Below are positions 8,809-18,018 of a stretch of DNA of 64,000 nucleotides, in pieces (position 1 is the first letter of the stretch; each line of letters opens with the position of its first letter). Where the stretch lies: assembly GCA_022799755.1 (NCBI GenBank), contig JAAWOU010000001.1, forward strand, positions 88,583 to 152,582. Direction: 5' to 3'. The notes beneath the pieces are model-generated. The model did not search any database, was not told the origin of the DNA, and saw nothing but the letters and a program-made list of their open reading frames with translations. The stretch comes from Lachnospiraceae bacterium. Lineage in GTDB: Bacteria; Bacillota; Clostridia; Lachnospirales; Lachnospiraceae. Position numbers and translations under genes: made by a program.

Positions 8809-9735
8809 TTACAGATTCGGCTCGCTGCGCACCAGCTGCAGATCTTCGTCCTTTTTCACCACAACCCCCACGAAAGGCAGGGCCTTGCGGATGGCATCCG
8901 CCGGAATCCCGCCGATCTGCAGGGCATTGATCCAGTCGATCAGCTCTGAGGTGCTGGGCTTCTTGCGGATGTCCCGGATAGCCCGGATATTGTAGAACAC
9001 CTCCATGGCGTTCTTTAACAGATTCTCCTCCACGTCCGGATAATGCACCCGCACGATCTCCTCCATCAGCTCCCTGTCCGGGAAGTCGATGTAGTGGAAG
9101 ATGCAGCGGCGCAGGAAAGCGTCCGGCAGCTCTTTCTCCGCGTTGGAGGTAATAATCACGATGGGGCGCTGCTTGGCTTTCACAGTCCTCTTGGTCTCGT
9201 TTATATAGAACTCCATCTGGTCCAGCTCCCAGAGCAGATCGTTGGGGAACTCCAGGTCCGCCTTGTCGATCTCGTCGATCAACAGTACCACCTGTTCCTC
9301 GCTGTCAAAAGCCTCCCCCAGCTTGCCCAGCTTGATGTAATGGGCAATGTCGTCCACGCCCTCCTCGCCGAACTGCCCGTCATAGAGGCGCTGGATGGTA
9401 TCGTACACATACAGTCCCTCCTGGGCCTTGGTGGTGGACTTAATGTTCCAGATGATCAGCCGCTTGTCCAGCGCTTTCGCCACGGCCTCCGCCAGCATGG
9501 TCTTGCCCGTGCCCGGCTCCCCCTTGATCAAAAGCGGTTTCTTCAGCGCGATCGCTATATTTACGCTGGCCATCAGCTCCTCGCTGGCCACGTACTCCCC
9601 GGTTCCCTGAAATCCCTGTCTCTCCATCCTGTTCCCTGTCCTTTCAGCTGTCATCTGCGGCTTTGCCTCCGGCGGTGTACGATATTTGTCCTCGTCCGCT
9701 TCGTAAATCACAGCTACCTTTCCCTTGAATTTCAT
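8809..9735 (-). CDS. MoxR-family AAA+ ATPase
   Basis: This 308-residue AAA+ protein has Walker A GEPGTGKT (72-79), Walker B VVLLIDEIDKAD near 150, a sensor-1 segment VIITSNAEKELPDAFLRRC and the MoxR-type EYVASEELMASVNIAI lead-in. MoxR ATPases act with VWA-domain proteins as chaperone-like remodellers, and here the VWA partner is the next gene. The start is uncertain: the ATG at 9735 gives an N-terminal extension with only a weak AAAGAGA, while an internal Met37 (MERQGF) is where many relatives begin. Confidence 0.88.
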   Translation of the reverse strand: MKFKGKVAVIYEADEDKYRTPPEAKPQMTAERTGNRMERQGFQGTGEYVASEELMASVNIAIALKKPLLIKGEPGTGKTMLAEAVAKALDKRLIIWNIKSTTKAQEGLYVYDTIQRLYDGQFGEEGVDDIAHYIKLGKLGEAFDSEEQVVLLIDEIDKADLEFPNDLLWELDQMEFYINETKRTVKAKQRPIVIITSNAEKELPDAFLRRCIFHYIDFPDRELMEEIVRVHYPDVEENLLKNAMEVFYNIRAIRDIRKKPSTSELIDWINALQIGGIPADAIRKALPFVGVVVKKDEDLQLVRSEPNL

Positions 9736-9812
9736 TCTCTTTCATGTTACGATATTCTTGATGCAAAATCAAGACAAAATCATGAAACAAAGGAAAATAA
9801 GGTAAAATAATC

Positions 9813-10670
9813 ATGTTGCAGAATATGTTTGAACACAAGCCCACCCTTTCTTTCGAAGTGTTCCCGCCAAAAAAGGACGGGGATTTTGAGTCCGCCTTTC
9901 AGGTGATGGACGCGCTGGGGGCTCTGTCCCCGGATTTCATCAGCGTCACCTACGGCGCCGGGGGAAGCCGCGCCGGCAAGACCGTGGAGATCGCTTCCTA
10001 TATTCAGAATACCCTGGGAATCGACGCGGTGGCCCATATGACCTGTGTGGGCAGCAGAAAGGAAACCCTGCTTCAGGTTGCGCAGGAGCTTAAAAACCAC
10101 AATATAAGCCATTGTCTCGCCCTGCGGGGAGACCGGCCCAGGGACATGAGCGACGAACGGTTCGCTTGCCGTGATTTCGCCCATGCGAACGATATGATGG
10201 AGTTCCTCAGGGAGAATACGGATCTGCATATGGCCGGGGCCTGCTATCCTGAGAGGCATTTCGAGAGCTTCAGCATGGAATCCGACTTAAACCACCTGAA
10301 AAAAAAGCAGGATGCGGGAGCCGAGTTCTTCATCAGCCAGCTGTTCTTCGACAATGACTACTTTTATTCTTTCCTGGAAAAGGCGCAGAAGAAAGGCATC
10401 ACTGTCCCTGTATGCGCCGGCATCATGCCCATCACCTCCGCCGGACAGCTGGGAACCACCGTCACTTTGTCCGGCTCCAGCATTCCAAAGGCCCTGTCCG
10501 GTCTGATAGCGACCTATGGAGACAGCAAAGAGGATATGCGCAAGGCCGGCATTGATTACGCCATCCGCCAGATCCGCGACCTCCAGGAAAACGGCGTGAA
10601 CGACATCCACATCTACGCAATGAACAAGCCGAAGACAACGGCGGAAATCGTTGCATCGATTTATAGATAA
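9813..10670 (+). CDS. metF: 5,10-methylenetetrahydrofolate reductase
   Basis: MetF reduces 5,10-methylene-THF to 5-methyl-THF, feeding methionine synthesis and, in acetogens, the methyl branch of the Wood-Ljungdahl pathway. The 285-residue protein is a complete TIM-barrel flavoenzyme of bacterial length. It carries TLSFEVFPPKKDGD near the N-terminus, the conserved SVTYGAGGS, the folate/FAD segment HCLALRGDRP, and AGACYPERHFES and FISQLFFDN further on. It is divergent from the moxR gene. No other folate gene is nearby, so the pathway cannot be inferred from context. Confidence 0.95.
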   Translation: MLQNMFEHKPTLSFEVFPPKKDGDFESAFQVMDALGALSPDFISVTYGAGGSRAGKTVEIASYIQNTLGIDAVAHMTCVGSRKETLLQVAQELKNHNISHCLALRGDRPRDMSDERFACRDFAHANDMMEFLRENTDLHMAGACYPERHFESFSMESDLNHLKKKQDAGAEFFISQLFFDNDYFYSFLEKAQKKGITVPVCAGIMPITSAGQLGTTVTLSGSSIPKALSGLIATYGDSKEDMRKAGIDYAIRQIRDLQENGVNDIHIYAMNKPKTTAEIVASIYR

Positions 10671-10692
10671 CGGCAGACCGCGCAAAATCCGG

Positions 10693-10721
10693 TTGCCACC
10701 GGGGACAAAAAATGATATAAT
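10693..10721 (+). promoter_or_regulatory. Sigma-A promoter of the hybrid histidine kinase
   Basis: TTGCCA (10693-10698) and TATAAT (10716-10721) are spaced by 17 bases, just after the metF stop. The kinase gene therefore probably has its own promoter, with a leader of about 55 bases and RBS AAGGAGG. Confidence 0.8.
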
Positions 10722-10782
10722 AGTGTGTAATTGACTGTAAACAATCGACGGAAAAAAGGAACAATACAAGGAGGAAACGAAT

Positions 10783-13700
10783 ATGTACCATTGTCATATT
10801 CATTTCTATTTAGCCGGACATCAGGACAGGTTGTTTGACATTGTCAAAAAGACAGTGCCATTTGAGAATTTCACTCATACATTCACGGAAAGCGACAGTC
10901 TCCGGAAAGAGCTTGCGGCCGGAGCCGATGTGATTCTGGCCAATCTGCAGGATATGGATGCAAAGGAAGCTCTGGGCACGCTCCTTTCCGGCATGCGTGA
11001 AGACACCGAGCTGATTCTGCTGGCGGACAGCAGTCAGATGGGTGTTTTGTCCGTTGATTTCTCCCGTATCCGGGATATCTGGACATTGCCCATGTCAGAG
11101 GAGGAATTCTCTTTCCGCTTTCTGAGGTGGCGGCAGCATTTCAAAATGGAAAAGGATTTCTGGGAGACCAGCCATTTCCTGGATGCCACAATCAACCATG
11201 TTCCCAACATGGTCTGGTACAAAAACCGGGAGGGGCTTCACCTGAAAGTAAACGACAACTTCTGTCAAATCGTGGGCAAGACCAAAGAGCAGGTGGAGGG
11301 TCGGGATCATTTCTACATATGGGACGTAGACCCCAACGACCCGGCCAACAATGCCCAGGACTGCATGGAATCCGATAACGAGGTCATGAACAAAAGGATT
11401 ACCTGCATATCTGAGGAAACCGTAAAGTCCGGCGACGGGATCAAGCTTCTCACCACCTATAAGTCTCCTCTGTACGATCTGGACGGAAGCGTCATGGGCA
11501 CGGTGGGCGTTGCCATCGACATAACCCAGGAGCGCAGCTATAAACAACAGCTCATCCAGAAGAACGAGACTCTGGAAACCATTTTCACCACCCTGGAATG
11601 CGGTGTCATGTGTCACACCATGGACGGATCCCACATTGTCAGTGTCAACCAGGCCGCCCTTGACATACTGGGCTTTTCCTCCCAGGAAGAGCTCATAGCC
11701 AGCGGCTTTGATCTGGTTGCTCCCTCGGTGCTGGATTCGGACAGGGAGTATCTGCGCAGCGCCATCCAGTCGCTGACCAAAGAGGGCGACAGCGTCAGTG
11801 TGGAATACCGCGTCCGTCACAAAGACGGAAGCCTCCTGTACATCATGGGCAATATCAAGCTCATTAAGGAAAACGGGAAGCTTGTCTTCAGACGTTTCCT
11901 TTTGGACTTCACGGACCAGAAGCAGCGTGAAACCAGGGAGCGGCTTGAAAACGAAAGACGGCAGCTGGCGCTGGTGCAGGCTCTGACAGTCGACTATAAC
12001 CTTGTCTGCTTCTTTAATCTGGATTCGGACGCAGGGAAACTCCTCCAGATAAAGGATAAGGATGCCTCCCTCTTCGATTCCGTCTTTAGCGGAGAGCTTT
12101 CTTTTTCGGAGAGCATGGAGACCTATATCGGAAAATTCGTCCATGAGGAAGATCAGGACATGCTCCGGGATTTCCTGGCGCCGGAGAAAGTGAGAAATGC
12201 TCTGGAGGAGCGGCAGCTGTTCTACACCAATTACCGCACTGTCCAAAACGGCGAAGTGAAGTATTATCAGCTGAAAGTGGTGCGGACCGGGGACTGGAGC
12301 GAAAGCCACGGTATGGTTCTGGGACTGCGCAGCGTGGACGAAGAGACCCGCAAGGAAATGGAACAGAAAGAGCTGCTGGAGGATGCCCTGCTTCAGGCCA
12401 ACCGTGCCAGCAAGGCAAAGAGTATTTTCCTCTCCAATATGTCCCATGACATCCGCACGCCGATGAACGCCATCGTAGGATTTACGGCCCTGGCCATAAC
12501 CCATATAGACAACAAGGAACAGATTGAGGAATATCTGAAGAAAATTATGACTTCCGGCAATCATCTGCTGAGCCTGATCAACGACGTTCTGGACATGAGC
12601 CGCATCGAAAGCGGTAAAATGCGTCTGGACGAACAGGAATGCAGCCTGCCCGATATCCTGCACGGCCTCCGCAATATCATACAGGCGGATATCCGGGCCA
12701 AACAGCTGGAATTCTATATTGATGCCGTGGATGTGATCCATGAGGAGATCTACTGCGACAAGCTGCGCCTGAATCAGGTTCTGCTGAACCTGTTGGGCAA
12801 TTCCATCAAGTACACAAGTGCGGGCGGCATTGTCAGCATGCGGATCCGCGAGAAGCCCGGGGCGCCCTCTGACTGTGCCCACTATGAGTTTATTATCAAA
12901 GACACAGGCATCGGCATGAGCGAGGAATTCGTGAAGCGCATCTTTGAGCCATTTGAGCGGGAAAGGAATTCCACCATCAGCAAGATCCAGGGCACCGGCT
13001 TAGGGATGGCCATCACAAAGAATATCATCAATATGATGAACGGCTCTATCGATGTAAAGAGCGAGCAGGGCGTGGGCACGGAATTCACGGTATCCCTTAC
13101 TTTCCGGCTCCAGACTGTCAAGAAAGAGGTTCCGGAGATACCGGAACTGAGAAACTGCAGGGCCCTGGTGGTGGATGACGATTACAACACCTGCGACAGC
13201 GTATCCTACATGCTCCAGCAGATCGGCATGCGCGCCGAGTGGACCATGTCAGGCCGGGAGGCCGTACTGCGCACCCACCAGGCTGCCACAAGAGGAGACA
13301 GATACTCCGTCTATATCATCGACTGGCTGCTTCCGGATTTAAACGGGATCGAGATCACAAGGCGGATCCGAAAAGAGATGGGGGATGATGTACCCATCAT
13401 CGTTCTGACTGCGTACGACTGGTCGGATATTGAGGATGAGGCCAGGGAGGCCGGCGTCACGGCTTTCTGCAGCAAGCCGTTGTTCCTGTCGGATCTGCGC
13501 AGCTGCCTGCACACGGCTCTTCACGCGGAGGAAGAACGTGCCGATGAAAATGTCTGGGACGGCTTCCGGCATCACAAGGGGCGCATCCTCCTGGCTGAGG
13601 ACAATGAGCTGAACCAGGAAATTGCCACCGCTATCCTGGGCGAGGCCGGCTTTACCATCGATGTGGCGGAAAACGGCCGGATTGCCGTGGATATGCTGAA

Positions 13701-13953
13701 GAAATCCGGACCGGGCTACTATCAGCTGATACTGATGGACGTGCAGATGCCTGTGATGAACGGATATGAGGCCGCAACCGCTATCCGTAAGCTGGAGAAC
13801 GCTTCCCTCTCTTCCATCCCGATTCTGGCAATGACTGCCAACGCTTTCGAGGAGGATAAAAAAGAGGCTCTGAAATGCGGCATGAACGGCCACATTGCAA
13901 AGCCTATCGATGTGGATACCTTATTTGGGACTTTGGATCAAATCTTATCCTGA
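10783..13953 (+). CDS. Hybrid sensor histidine kinase with PAS domains and two receivers
   Basis: This 1056-residue protein has no obvious transmembrane segment and so is probably a cytoplasmic sensor. In order: a degenerate receiver-like domain (~1-120), a PAS domain (~130-255, with NMVWYKNREGLHLKVNDNF), a second PAS (~260-380), a third more divergent sensor region (~390-520), HisKA with SNMSHDIRTPMNA (His555), a HATPase domain with TGLGMAITKNIINMM, a first receiver (DDD triad, IIDWLLPDLNG) and a second receiver (AEDNELNQE, LILMDVQMPVMNG). Both receivers keep the phospho-acceptor Asp and the late Lys. No HPt domain or partner regulator is encoded beside it. The gene ends convergent with, and 9 bases into, the MATE gene. 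The signal is unknown. Confidence 0.9.
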   Translation: MYHCHIHFYLAGHQDRLFDIVKKTVPFENFTHTFTESDSLRKELAAGADVILANLQDMDAKEALGTLLSGMREDTELILLADSSQMGVLSVDFSRIRDIWTLPMSEEEFSFRFLRWRQHFKMEKDFWETSHFLDATINHVPNMVWYKNREGLHLKVNDNFCQIVGKTKEQVEGRDHFYIWDVDPNDPANNAQDCMESDNEVMNKRITCISEETVKSGDGIKLLTTYKSPLYDLDGSVMGTVGVAIDITQERSYKQQLIQKNETLETIFTTLECGVMCHTMDGSHIVSVNQAALDILGFSSQEELIASGFDLVAPSVLDSDREYLRSAIQSLTKEGDSVSVEYRVRHKDGSLLYIMGNIKLIKENGKLVFRRFLLDFTDQKQRETRERLENERRQLALVQALTVDYNLVCFFNLDSDAGKLLQIKDKDASLFDSVFSGELSFSESMETYIGKFVHEEDQDMLRDFLAPEKVRNALEERQLFYTNYRTVQNGEVKYYQLKVVRTGDWSESHGMVLGLRSVDEETRKEMEQKELLEDALLQANRASKAKSIFLSNMSHDIRTPMNAIVGFTALAITHIDNKEQIEEYLKKIMTSGNHLLSLINDVLDMSRIESGKMRLDEQECSLPDILHGLRNIIQADIRAKQLEFYIDAVDVIHEEIYCDKLRLNQVLLNLLGNSIKYTSAGGIVSMRIREKPGAPSDCAHYEFIIKDTGIGMSEEFVKRIFEPFERERNSTISKIQGTGLGMAITKNIINMMNGSIDVKSEQGVGTEFTVSLTFRLQTVKKEVPEIPELRNCRALVVDDDYNTCDSVSYMLQQIGMRAEWTMSGREAVLRTHQAATRGDRYSVYIIDWLLPDLNGIEITRRIRKEMGDDVPIIVLTAYDWSDIEDEAREAGVTAFCSKPLFLSDLRSCLHTALHAEEERADENVWDGFRHHKGRILLAEDNELNQEIATAILGEAGFTIDVAENGRIAVDMLKKSGPGYYQLILMDVQMPVMNGYEAATAIRKLENASLSSIPILAMTANAFEEDKKEALKCGMNGHIAKPIDVDTLFGTLDQILS

Positions 13954-15321
13954 GGATTCCTTTGGAAGCCTGCGCACCATATAGAGATAGCTGGGAATCA
14001 GAATGACATCCGCACCGATCCACGCAAGGATCTCCGCAAACAGAATACCGTTTTCTCCAAACATCAGGGGCAGCAGCAAAGCTGCCCCTGTTCGCATGAC
14101 GAACTCGGCTATGCCGGAAGCCATTGGAAGCACCGTATTTCCCAGCCCCTGGATACAGCTTCTCACAACATGCAGAATATACAGCACCGGCAGGAAGACT
14201 GACATGATCGTCAGATACCGATAAGCCACATCCAACGCCTCCATGCTCTGCCCGGTGCCTGCCGGCAGAAACATAGCCAAAATCCATCTCCCGCCGCCCA
14301 ACATGACAGCCGTGATGACTGCAGAGGTAGCTATGGCGATTCCGATGCCCACCCGCATTCCCTCCGAAATTCTGCGCATTTTTCCGGCACCCAAATTTTG
14401 GCCGGAATAGGTAGTCATGGCATAGCCATAGGAGGTTGCAGCCACCTCCAGAATCCCGTACAATTTGTTGGTCGCCGTGACTCCCGCGATGAACGTAACT
14501 CCGAAGCCGTTTACAATGGTCTGGACGATCATGCCGCCTACGGAAATCACCGTATTCTGAAACGCCATAGGCAGTCCGAATGTCATCAGTCTGCCGCAGA
14601 GAGCGCCCTCCAGTCTCCAGTCCTCTCTCTTAATCTGCAGCACCTGGATACGGCAGATATGCCGGATACAGTAAGCGGCCGACAGGCATTGTGCAATCAA
14701 TGTGGCAATCGCCGCCCCCTGCACGCCCCAGTCAAATTCCATGACAAACAAAAAGTCCAGCGCGATATTGACCAGGGAGGCAATAACCATGGCGATGAGA
14801 GGCTGCCTGCCGTTGCCAAGGGCCCGCAGAATGGCCGCCGCCAAGTTGTATGTCATCACCACGGGCAGACCTGCAAACAGAATCCGCAGATAAGCCATGG
14901 AAATCGGTCTAATTTCCTCCGGCGTCTTGAGCAGAGACACCACGGCCCCCGCCACGCCTTCGCTGACCAGAGTCAGGAAAACCGCGCACACCGCGGCCAG
15001 CACAATGGAATTGGCAACCACCTGACGCAGCTTTTTGTACTCCCCTGCCCCGAACTTCTGGGCCATCAGAATAGAAAAGCCCTGTGCAAAGCCCTGTATG
15101 GTTCCGAGTGTCAGCCAATTAAGCCAGTCCACCGCGCCCAAGGCAGCCAGAGCCTCCACACCCAGCACCTTGCCCACCACAGCCGTATCCACCATGGTAT
15201 ACATCTGTTGGAAGATATTCCCCGCCATCAGAGGAAGCGAGAACAGGAGCAAAAGCTTTAAGGGGCTCCCCTCCGTCAATGTATTTGCATCCGTCTTTTT
15301 CCGAAATCCCGTCTGTTCCAT
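13945..15321 (-). CDS. MATE family multidrug/Na+ antiporter
   Basis: This polytopic membrane protein of about 458 residues has the two-fold MATE layout. MATE proteins export cationic compounds in exchange for Na+ or H+. Visible family features are SLPLMAGNIFQQMYTMVDTAVVGKVLG in the first helices, LGTIQGFAQGFSILMAQKFGA, and the second-half repeat MAFQNTVISVGGMIVQTIVNGFG. The frame could start at a TTG at 15330, but the ATG at 15321 with AGGAG eleven bases upstream is preferred. The 3' end overlaps the convergent kinase gene by 9 bases. The substrate is not predictable. Confidence 0.9.
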   Translation of the reverse strand: MEQTGFRKKTDANTLTEGSPLKLLLLFSLPLMAGNIFQQMYTMVDTAVVGKVLGVEALAALGAVDWLNWLTLGTIQGFAQGFSILMAQKFGAGEYKKLRQVVANSIVLAAVCAVFLTLVSEGVAGAVVSLLKTPEEIRPISMAYLRILFAGLPVVMTYNLAAAILRALGNGRQPLIAMVIASLVNIALDFLFVMEFDWGVQGAAIATLIAQCLSAAYCIRHICRIQVLQIKREDWRLEGALCGRLMTFGLPMAFQNTVISVGGMIVQTIVNGFGVTFIAGVTATNKLYGILEVAATSYGYAMTTYSGQNLGAGKMRRISEGMRVGIGIAIATSAVITAVMLGGGRWILAMFLPAGTGQSMEALDVAYRYLTIMSVFLPVLYILHVVRSCIQGLGNTVLPMASGIAEFVMRTGAALLLPLMFGENGILFAEILAWIGADVILIPSYLYMVRRLPKESSG

Positions 15322-15357
15322 TTCTTTCAAGACTCCTCTCTTGTATCCCTTGTCACA

Positions 15358-16161
15358 TTATCCCAGCATCACATCCAGGAACATCATCACAGTGAAGCCC
15401 AGAATGATTCCCATGGTGGAGGAATAGGGTTCTTTCTCCTGATTTCTCTGGCATTCCGGAATCAGCTCATGGACTGCCACCAGTATCATGGCTCCGGCCG
15501 CAAAGGAAAGGGCAAAGGGCAGAACGGCCTCCATATAGACCACAAGGAGCGCGCCGACCACGCCGGCCACAGGTTCCACCATGCCGGAGGCCTGCCCAAG
15601 CAAAAAGCTCTTCTTCCGGGAATATCCCTCTCTTCTCAGCGGAATGGACACGGCGGCTCCCTCGGGAAAATTCTGCAGCCCTATGCCCACAGCCACGGTC
15701 ACCGCCCCCATCAGATTCTCCATGGAGACGTTTTCATTCCCCAGGGTCCCGAAAGCCACTCCCACCGCCAGCCCCTCGGGTATGTTGTGGAGCGTGATGG
15801 ACAGCACCAGCATAATGATCCGATTGAGGCGTTCACTCTTCTCTCCCAGCGCATTGTCGGCTCTGCTTCTGGCACAGGTGACGATCTTATCGGACATCCA
15901 CATAAATACGGCGCCCCACAAAAAGCCTCCGGTGGCCACCAGGAAAGCCGGGATTCCCCCCATGGCCTCGGCCCTCTCGATGGCCGGCTGCAACAATGAC
16001 CAAAAGCTTGCGGCTACCATCACTCCGGCCGCAAATCCCAGCATCAGGTTCAGCATTTTTGCATTGGGCGTCCTGAAAAAAACAACGGTCGCAGCGCCCA
16101 GAGCCGTCATCGACCAAGTTCCCAGCGTTGCGACCAGCGCCATTACAAAGATATCGCTCAT
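15358..16161 (-). CDS. ZIP family divalent metal transporter
   Basis: This 267-residue membrane protein belongs to the ZIP family, which imports zinc or other divalent metals. It has the family hallmark helices with HNIPEGLAVGVAFG (helix IV metal site) and LQNFPEGAAVSIPLRREG (helix V), preceded by a short hydrophilic loop. The preferred start is ATG at 16161 (MSDIFVMAL), which has GAGGGGGTG upstream; the frame is open to 16218. It is close to ZupT in layout, but I cannot name its metal. Confidence 0.88.
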   Translation of the reverse strand: MSDIFVMALVATLGTWSMTALGAATVVFFRTPNAKMLNLMLGFAAGVMVAASFWSLLQPAIERAEAMGGIPAFLVATGGFLWGAVFMWMSDKIVTCARSRADNALGEKSERLNRIIMLVLSITLHNIPEGLAVGVAFGTLGNENVSMENLMGAVTVAVGIGLQNFPEGAAVSIPLRREGYSRKKSFLLGQASGMVEPVAGVVGALLVVYMEAVLPFALSFAAGAMILVAVHELIPECQRNQEKEPYSSTMGIILGFTVMMFLDVMLG

Positions 16162-16237
16162 CTCACACCCCCTCATATACAGCATATGACGCTGTGAAAA
16201 GGTTGTGCCTGTATTCATACCGCCCGAAAGTCTCCCT

Positions 16238-17278
16238 TTACATTTGCCAGGGAAGATCGGACACCTCTATTTTCTTGTCCCTGAGCATCAGCTCTTTCAC
16301 TGCCTGGTCAGCCCTCTTCCCCCGGAAGAGCACCTCGTTGACCTGCTCAATGATGGGCAGCTGCACATTGTATTTCTCGGCCAGTTCCATGGCAGCCTTG
16401 GCAGAGTGCACACCCTCCACCACCATCCTCACCTCCGCCATGGCCTCGTCACAGGTCTTTCCCTGTCCGATCAGAATGCCTGCCCGACGGTTTCTGGAAT
16501 GCATGCTGGCACAGGTGACAATCAGATCACCGATACCTGTCAGGCCGCAGAACGTCTCGAACCTGCCGCCCATGGTTGTGCCCAGTCTCGCGATTTCCGT
16601 GATGCCTCTGGTAATCAGGGCCGCTTTCGTATTATCCCCATAGCCCAGTCCGTCGGCGATGCCCGCGGCCAGAGCCACCACATTCTTCAACGCTCCGCCC
16701 AGCTCCATGCCCAGGATATCCGGGCTGACGTAGACCCGAAACACCTCATTCATAAAGAGATTCTGGATATATTCAGCCGTATCCCTGGATTCCGCCCCTA
16801 CTACTATAGTAGTAGGAACACCGCGTCCCACTTCCTCCGCATGGGACGGACCGGACATCACCGCCACGTCCGCCTGGGGGATCTCCTGCCTGATGATATC
16901 CGAAAGGGTCATCAGCGTATGTTCCTCGATTCCCTTTGCCGCGTTCAGGATCTTCTGGCCTTTTTCCACAAAGGGGGACAATCGGCGGGCGGTGGTCCTG
17001 GTATAGGAGCTCGCCACCGCCATGACAAGGAGCCCCTTTCCCTCCACAGCCTCTCTTGTCTCTGTGGTAAACACCATCTCTTCCGGCAGCTTTACCCCGG
17101 GAAGCATCTTATGTTCATGATGCTCCTGCAGCATCCGGATTTCTGTCTCCAGGGCCGACCACACCGTGACCTCATGCCCGTTTTTATGCAGCAGCACTGC
17201 CAGGGCAATGCCCCAGCTTCCGCCGCCGATGATACTGACTTTGCAATGCTTCTCTTTCATGGCCTGTCTTTCTTCCAT
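16238..17278 (-). CDS. gpsA: NAD(P)H-dependent glycerol-3-phosphate dehydrogenase
   Basis: GpsA reduces dihydroxyacetone phosphate to sn-glycerol 3-phosphate, the backbone for phospholipids. The 346-residue protein opens with a Rossmann loop IIGGGSWGIALAVLL, keeps VMSGPSHAEEVGRGVPT, GGALKNVVALAAGIADGLGYGDN (catalytic Lys region) and TKAALITRGITEIARLG. It follows plsY and der on the same strand, so glycerol-3-phosphate synthesis and its first acylation are co-encoded. The start at 17278 has AAAGGGGAT upstream and is better placed than Met7. Confidence 0.96.
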   Translation of the reverse strand: MEERQAMKEKHCKVSIIGGGSWGIALAVLLHKNGHEVTVWSALETEIRMLQEHHEHKMLPGVKLPEEMVFTTETREAVEGKGLLVMAVASSYTRTTARRLSPFVEKGQKILNAAKGIEEHTLMTLSDIIRQEIPQADVAVMSGPSHAEEVGRGVPTTIVVGAESRDTAEYIQNLFMNEVFRVYVSPDILGMELGGALKNVVALAAGIADGLGYGDNTKAALITRGITEIARLGTTMGGRFETFCGLTGIGDLIVTCASMHSRNRRAGILIGQGKTCDEAMAEVRMVVEGVHSAKAAMELAEKYNVQLPIIEQVNEVLFRGKRADQAVKELMLRDKKIEVSDLPWQM

Positions 17279-17317
17279 TGCTGTGATCCCCTTTTTTCAG
17301 ATATTGTCCTCCGATTC

Positions 17318-18013
17318 CTACTTACCGCTCTCCTCATGGTCGGCGTGCTTTTCTTCCGCTATGTCCACCTTGTTCTTTTTGGACAGATACGTTCTTCTCT
17401 CATTGCCCCGGAGCAGACGTACAATATTCTCCCGATGCTTCCAGTACGCAAGCCCGGCCAGCAGGAATGAAAGAATGTACATCTCGTTCAGATGGGCCTG
17501 GGTCATTCCGGCAAACACACCGATCTGCCCGCAGACTACCATCTCTATCACAAAGCCCAGATATACCAGCAGCGAACCCAGCGACACCAGATGGGTGGTA
17601 AAGAAAATGCCGAAGAACACCGCCACGCCCATGACTATAAAATACGGATGGAAAGACAGAATCAGCCCCGCCGTGGCGGCAATTCCCTTTCCCCCCTTAA
17701 ATCCCATATAAAAGGGATAATTATGTCCCAGAATGACTCCTGCGGCCGTGTAGAGGCAAAGCAGGTAAATCATGTCCGGATGGCTCTTCCCAAAGAGCAT
17801 CCTTGTGATCGCCACGGCGATGATACATTTCAGACAGTCTCCCGCCAGAACGATCAGTCCCGCCTTTGTCCCCAGCACCCGCAGAGTGTTGGTGGTGCCG
17901 GCGTTTCCGCTCCCGTGCTGTCTGATATCGATTCCGTGGGCTTTGCCGTAGAAATAAGCGGTCTGGAACAGACCGAACATATGCCCTATCAGTAAACAGA
18001 TTATCCTCTCCAT
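17318..18013 (-). CDS. plsY: Glycerol-3-phosphate acyltransferase PlsY
   Basis: PlsY is the membrane acyltransferase that moves the acyl group from acyl-phosphate (made by PlsX, encoded at 46.7 kb) to glycerol 3-phosphate. The protein has five or so membrane helices and the PlsY motifs IRQHGSGNAGTTNTLRVLG, GHNYPFYMGFKGGKGIAATAG and the later HRENIVRLLRGNE. It is 231 residues, slightly longer than usual because of a charged C-terminal tail (KKNKVDIAEEKHADHEESGK). It starts right after der with GGAGCA upstream. Confidence 0.95.
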   Translation of the reverse strand: MERIICLLIGHMFGLFQTAYFYGKAHGIDIRQHGSGNAGTTNTLRVLGTKAGLIVLAGDCLKCIIAVAITRMLFGKSHPDMIYLLCLYTAAGVILGHNYPFYMGFKGGKGIAATAGLILSFHPYFIVMGVAVFFGIFFTTHLVSLGSLLVYLGFVIEMVVCGQIGVFAGMTQAHLNEMYILSFLLAGLAYWKHRENIVRLLRGNERRTYLSKKNKVDIAEEKHADHEESGK

Positions 18014-18018
18014 AAGAT

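Noticed and set aside
11095..12882. 595-residue open frame on the minus strand inside the hybrid kinase gene
   Set aside because: It is antisense to a clear kinase, has no recognisable domain and arises from GC-biased codon use.
16205..17470. 421-residue plus-strand frame
   Set aside because: Antisense to gpsA and part of plsY; composition is not protein-like.
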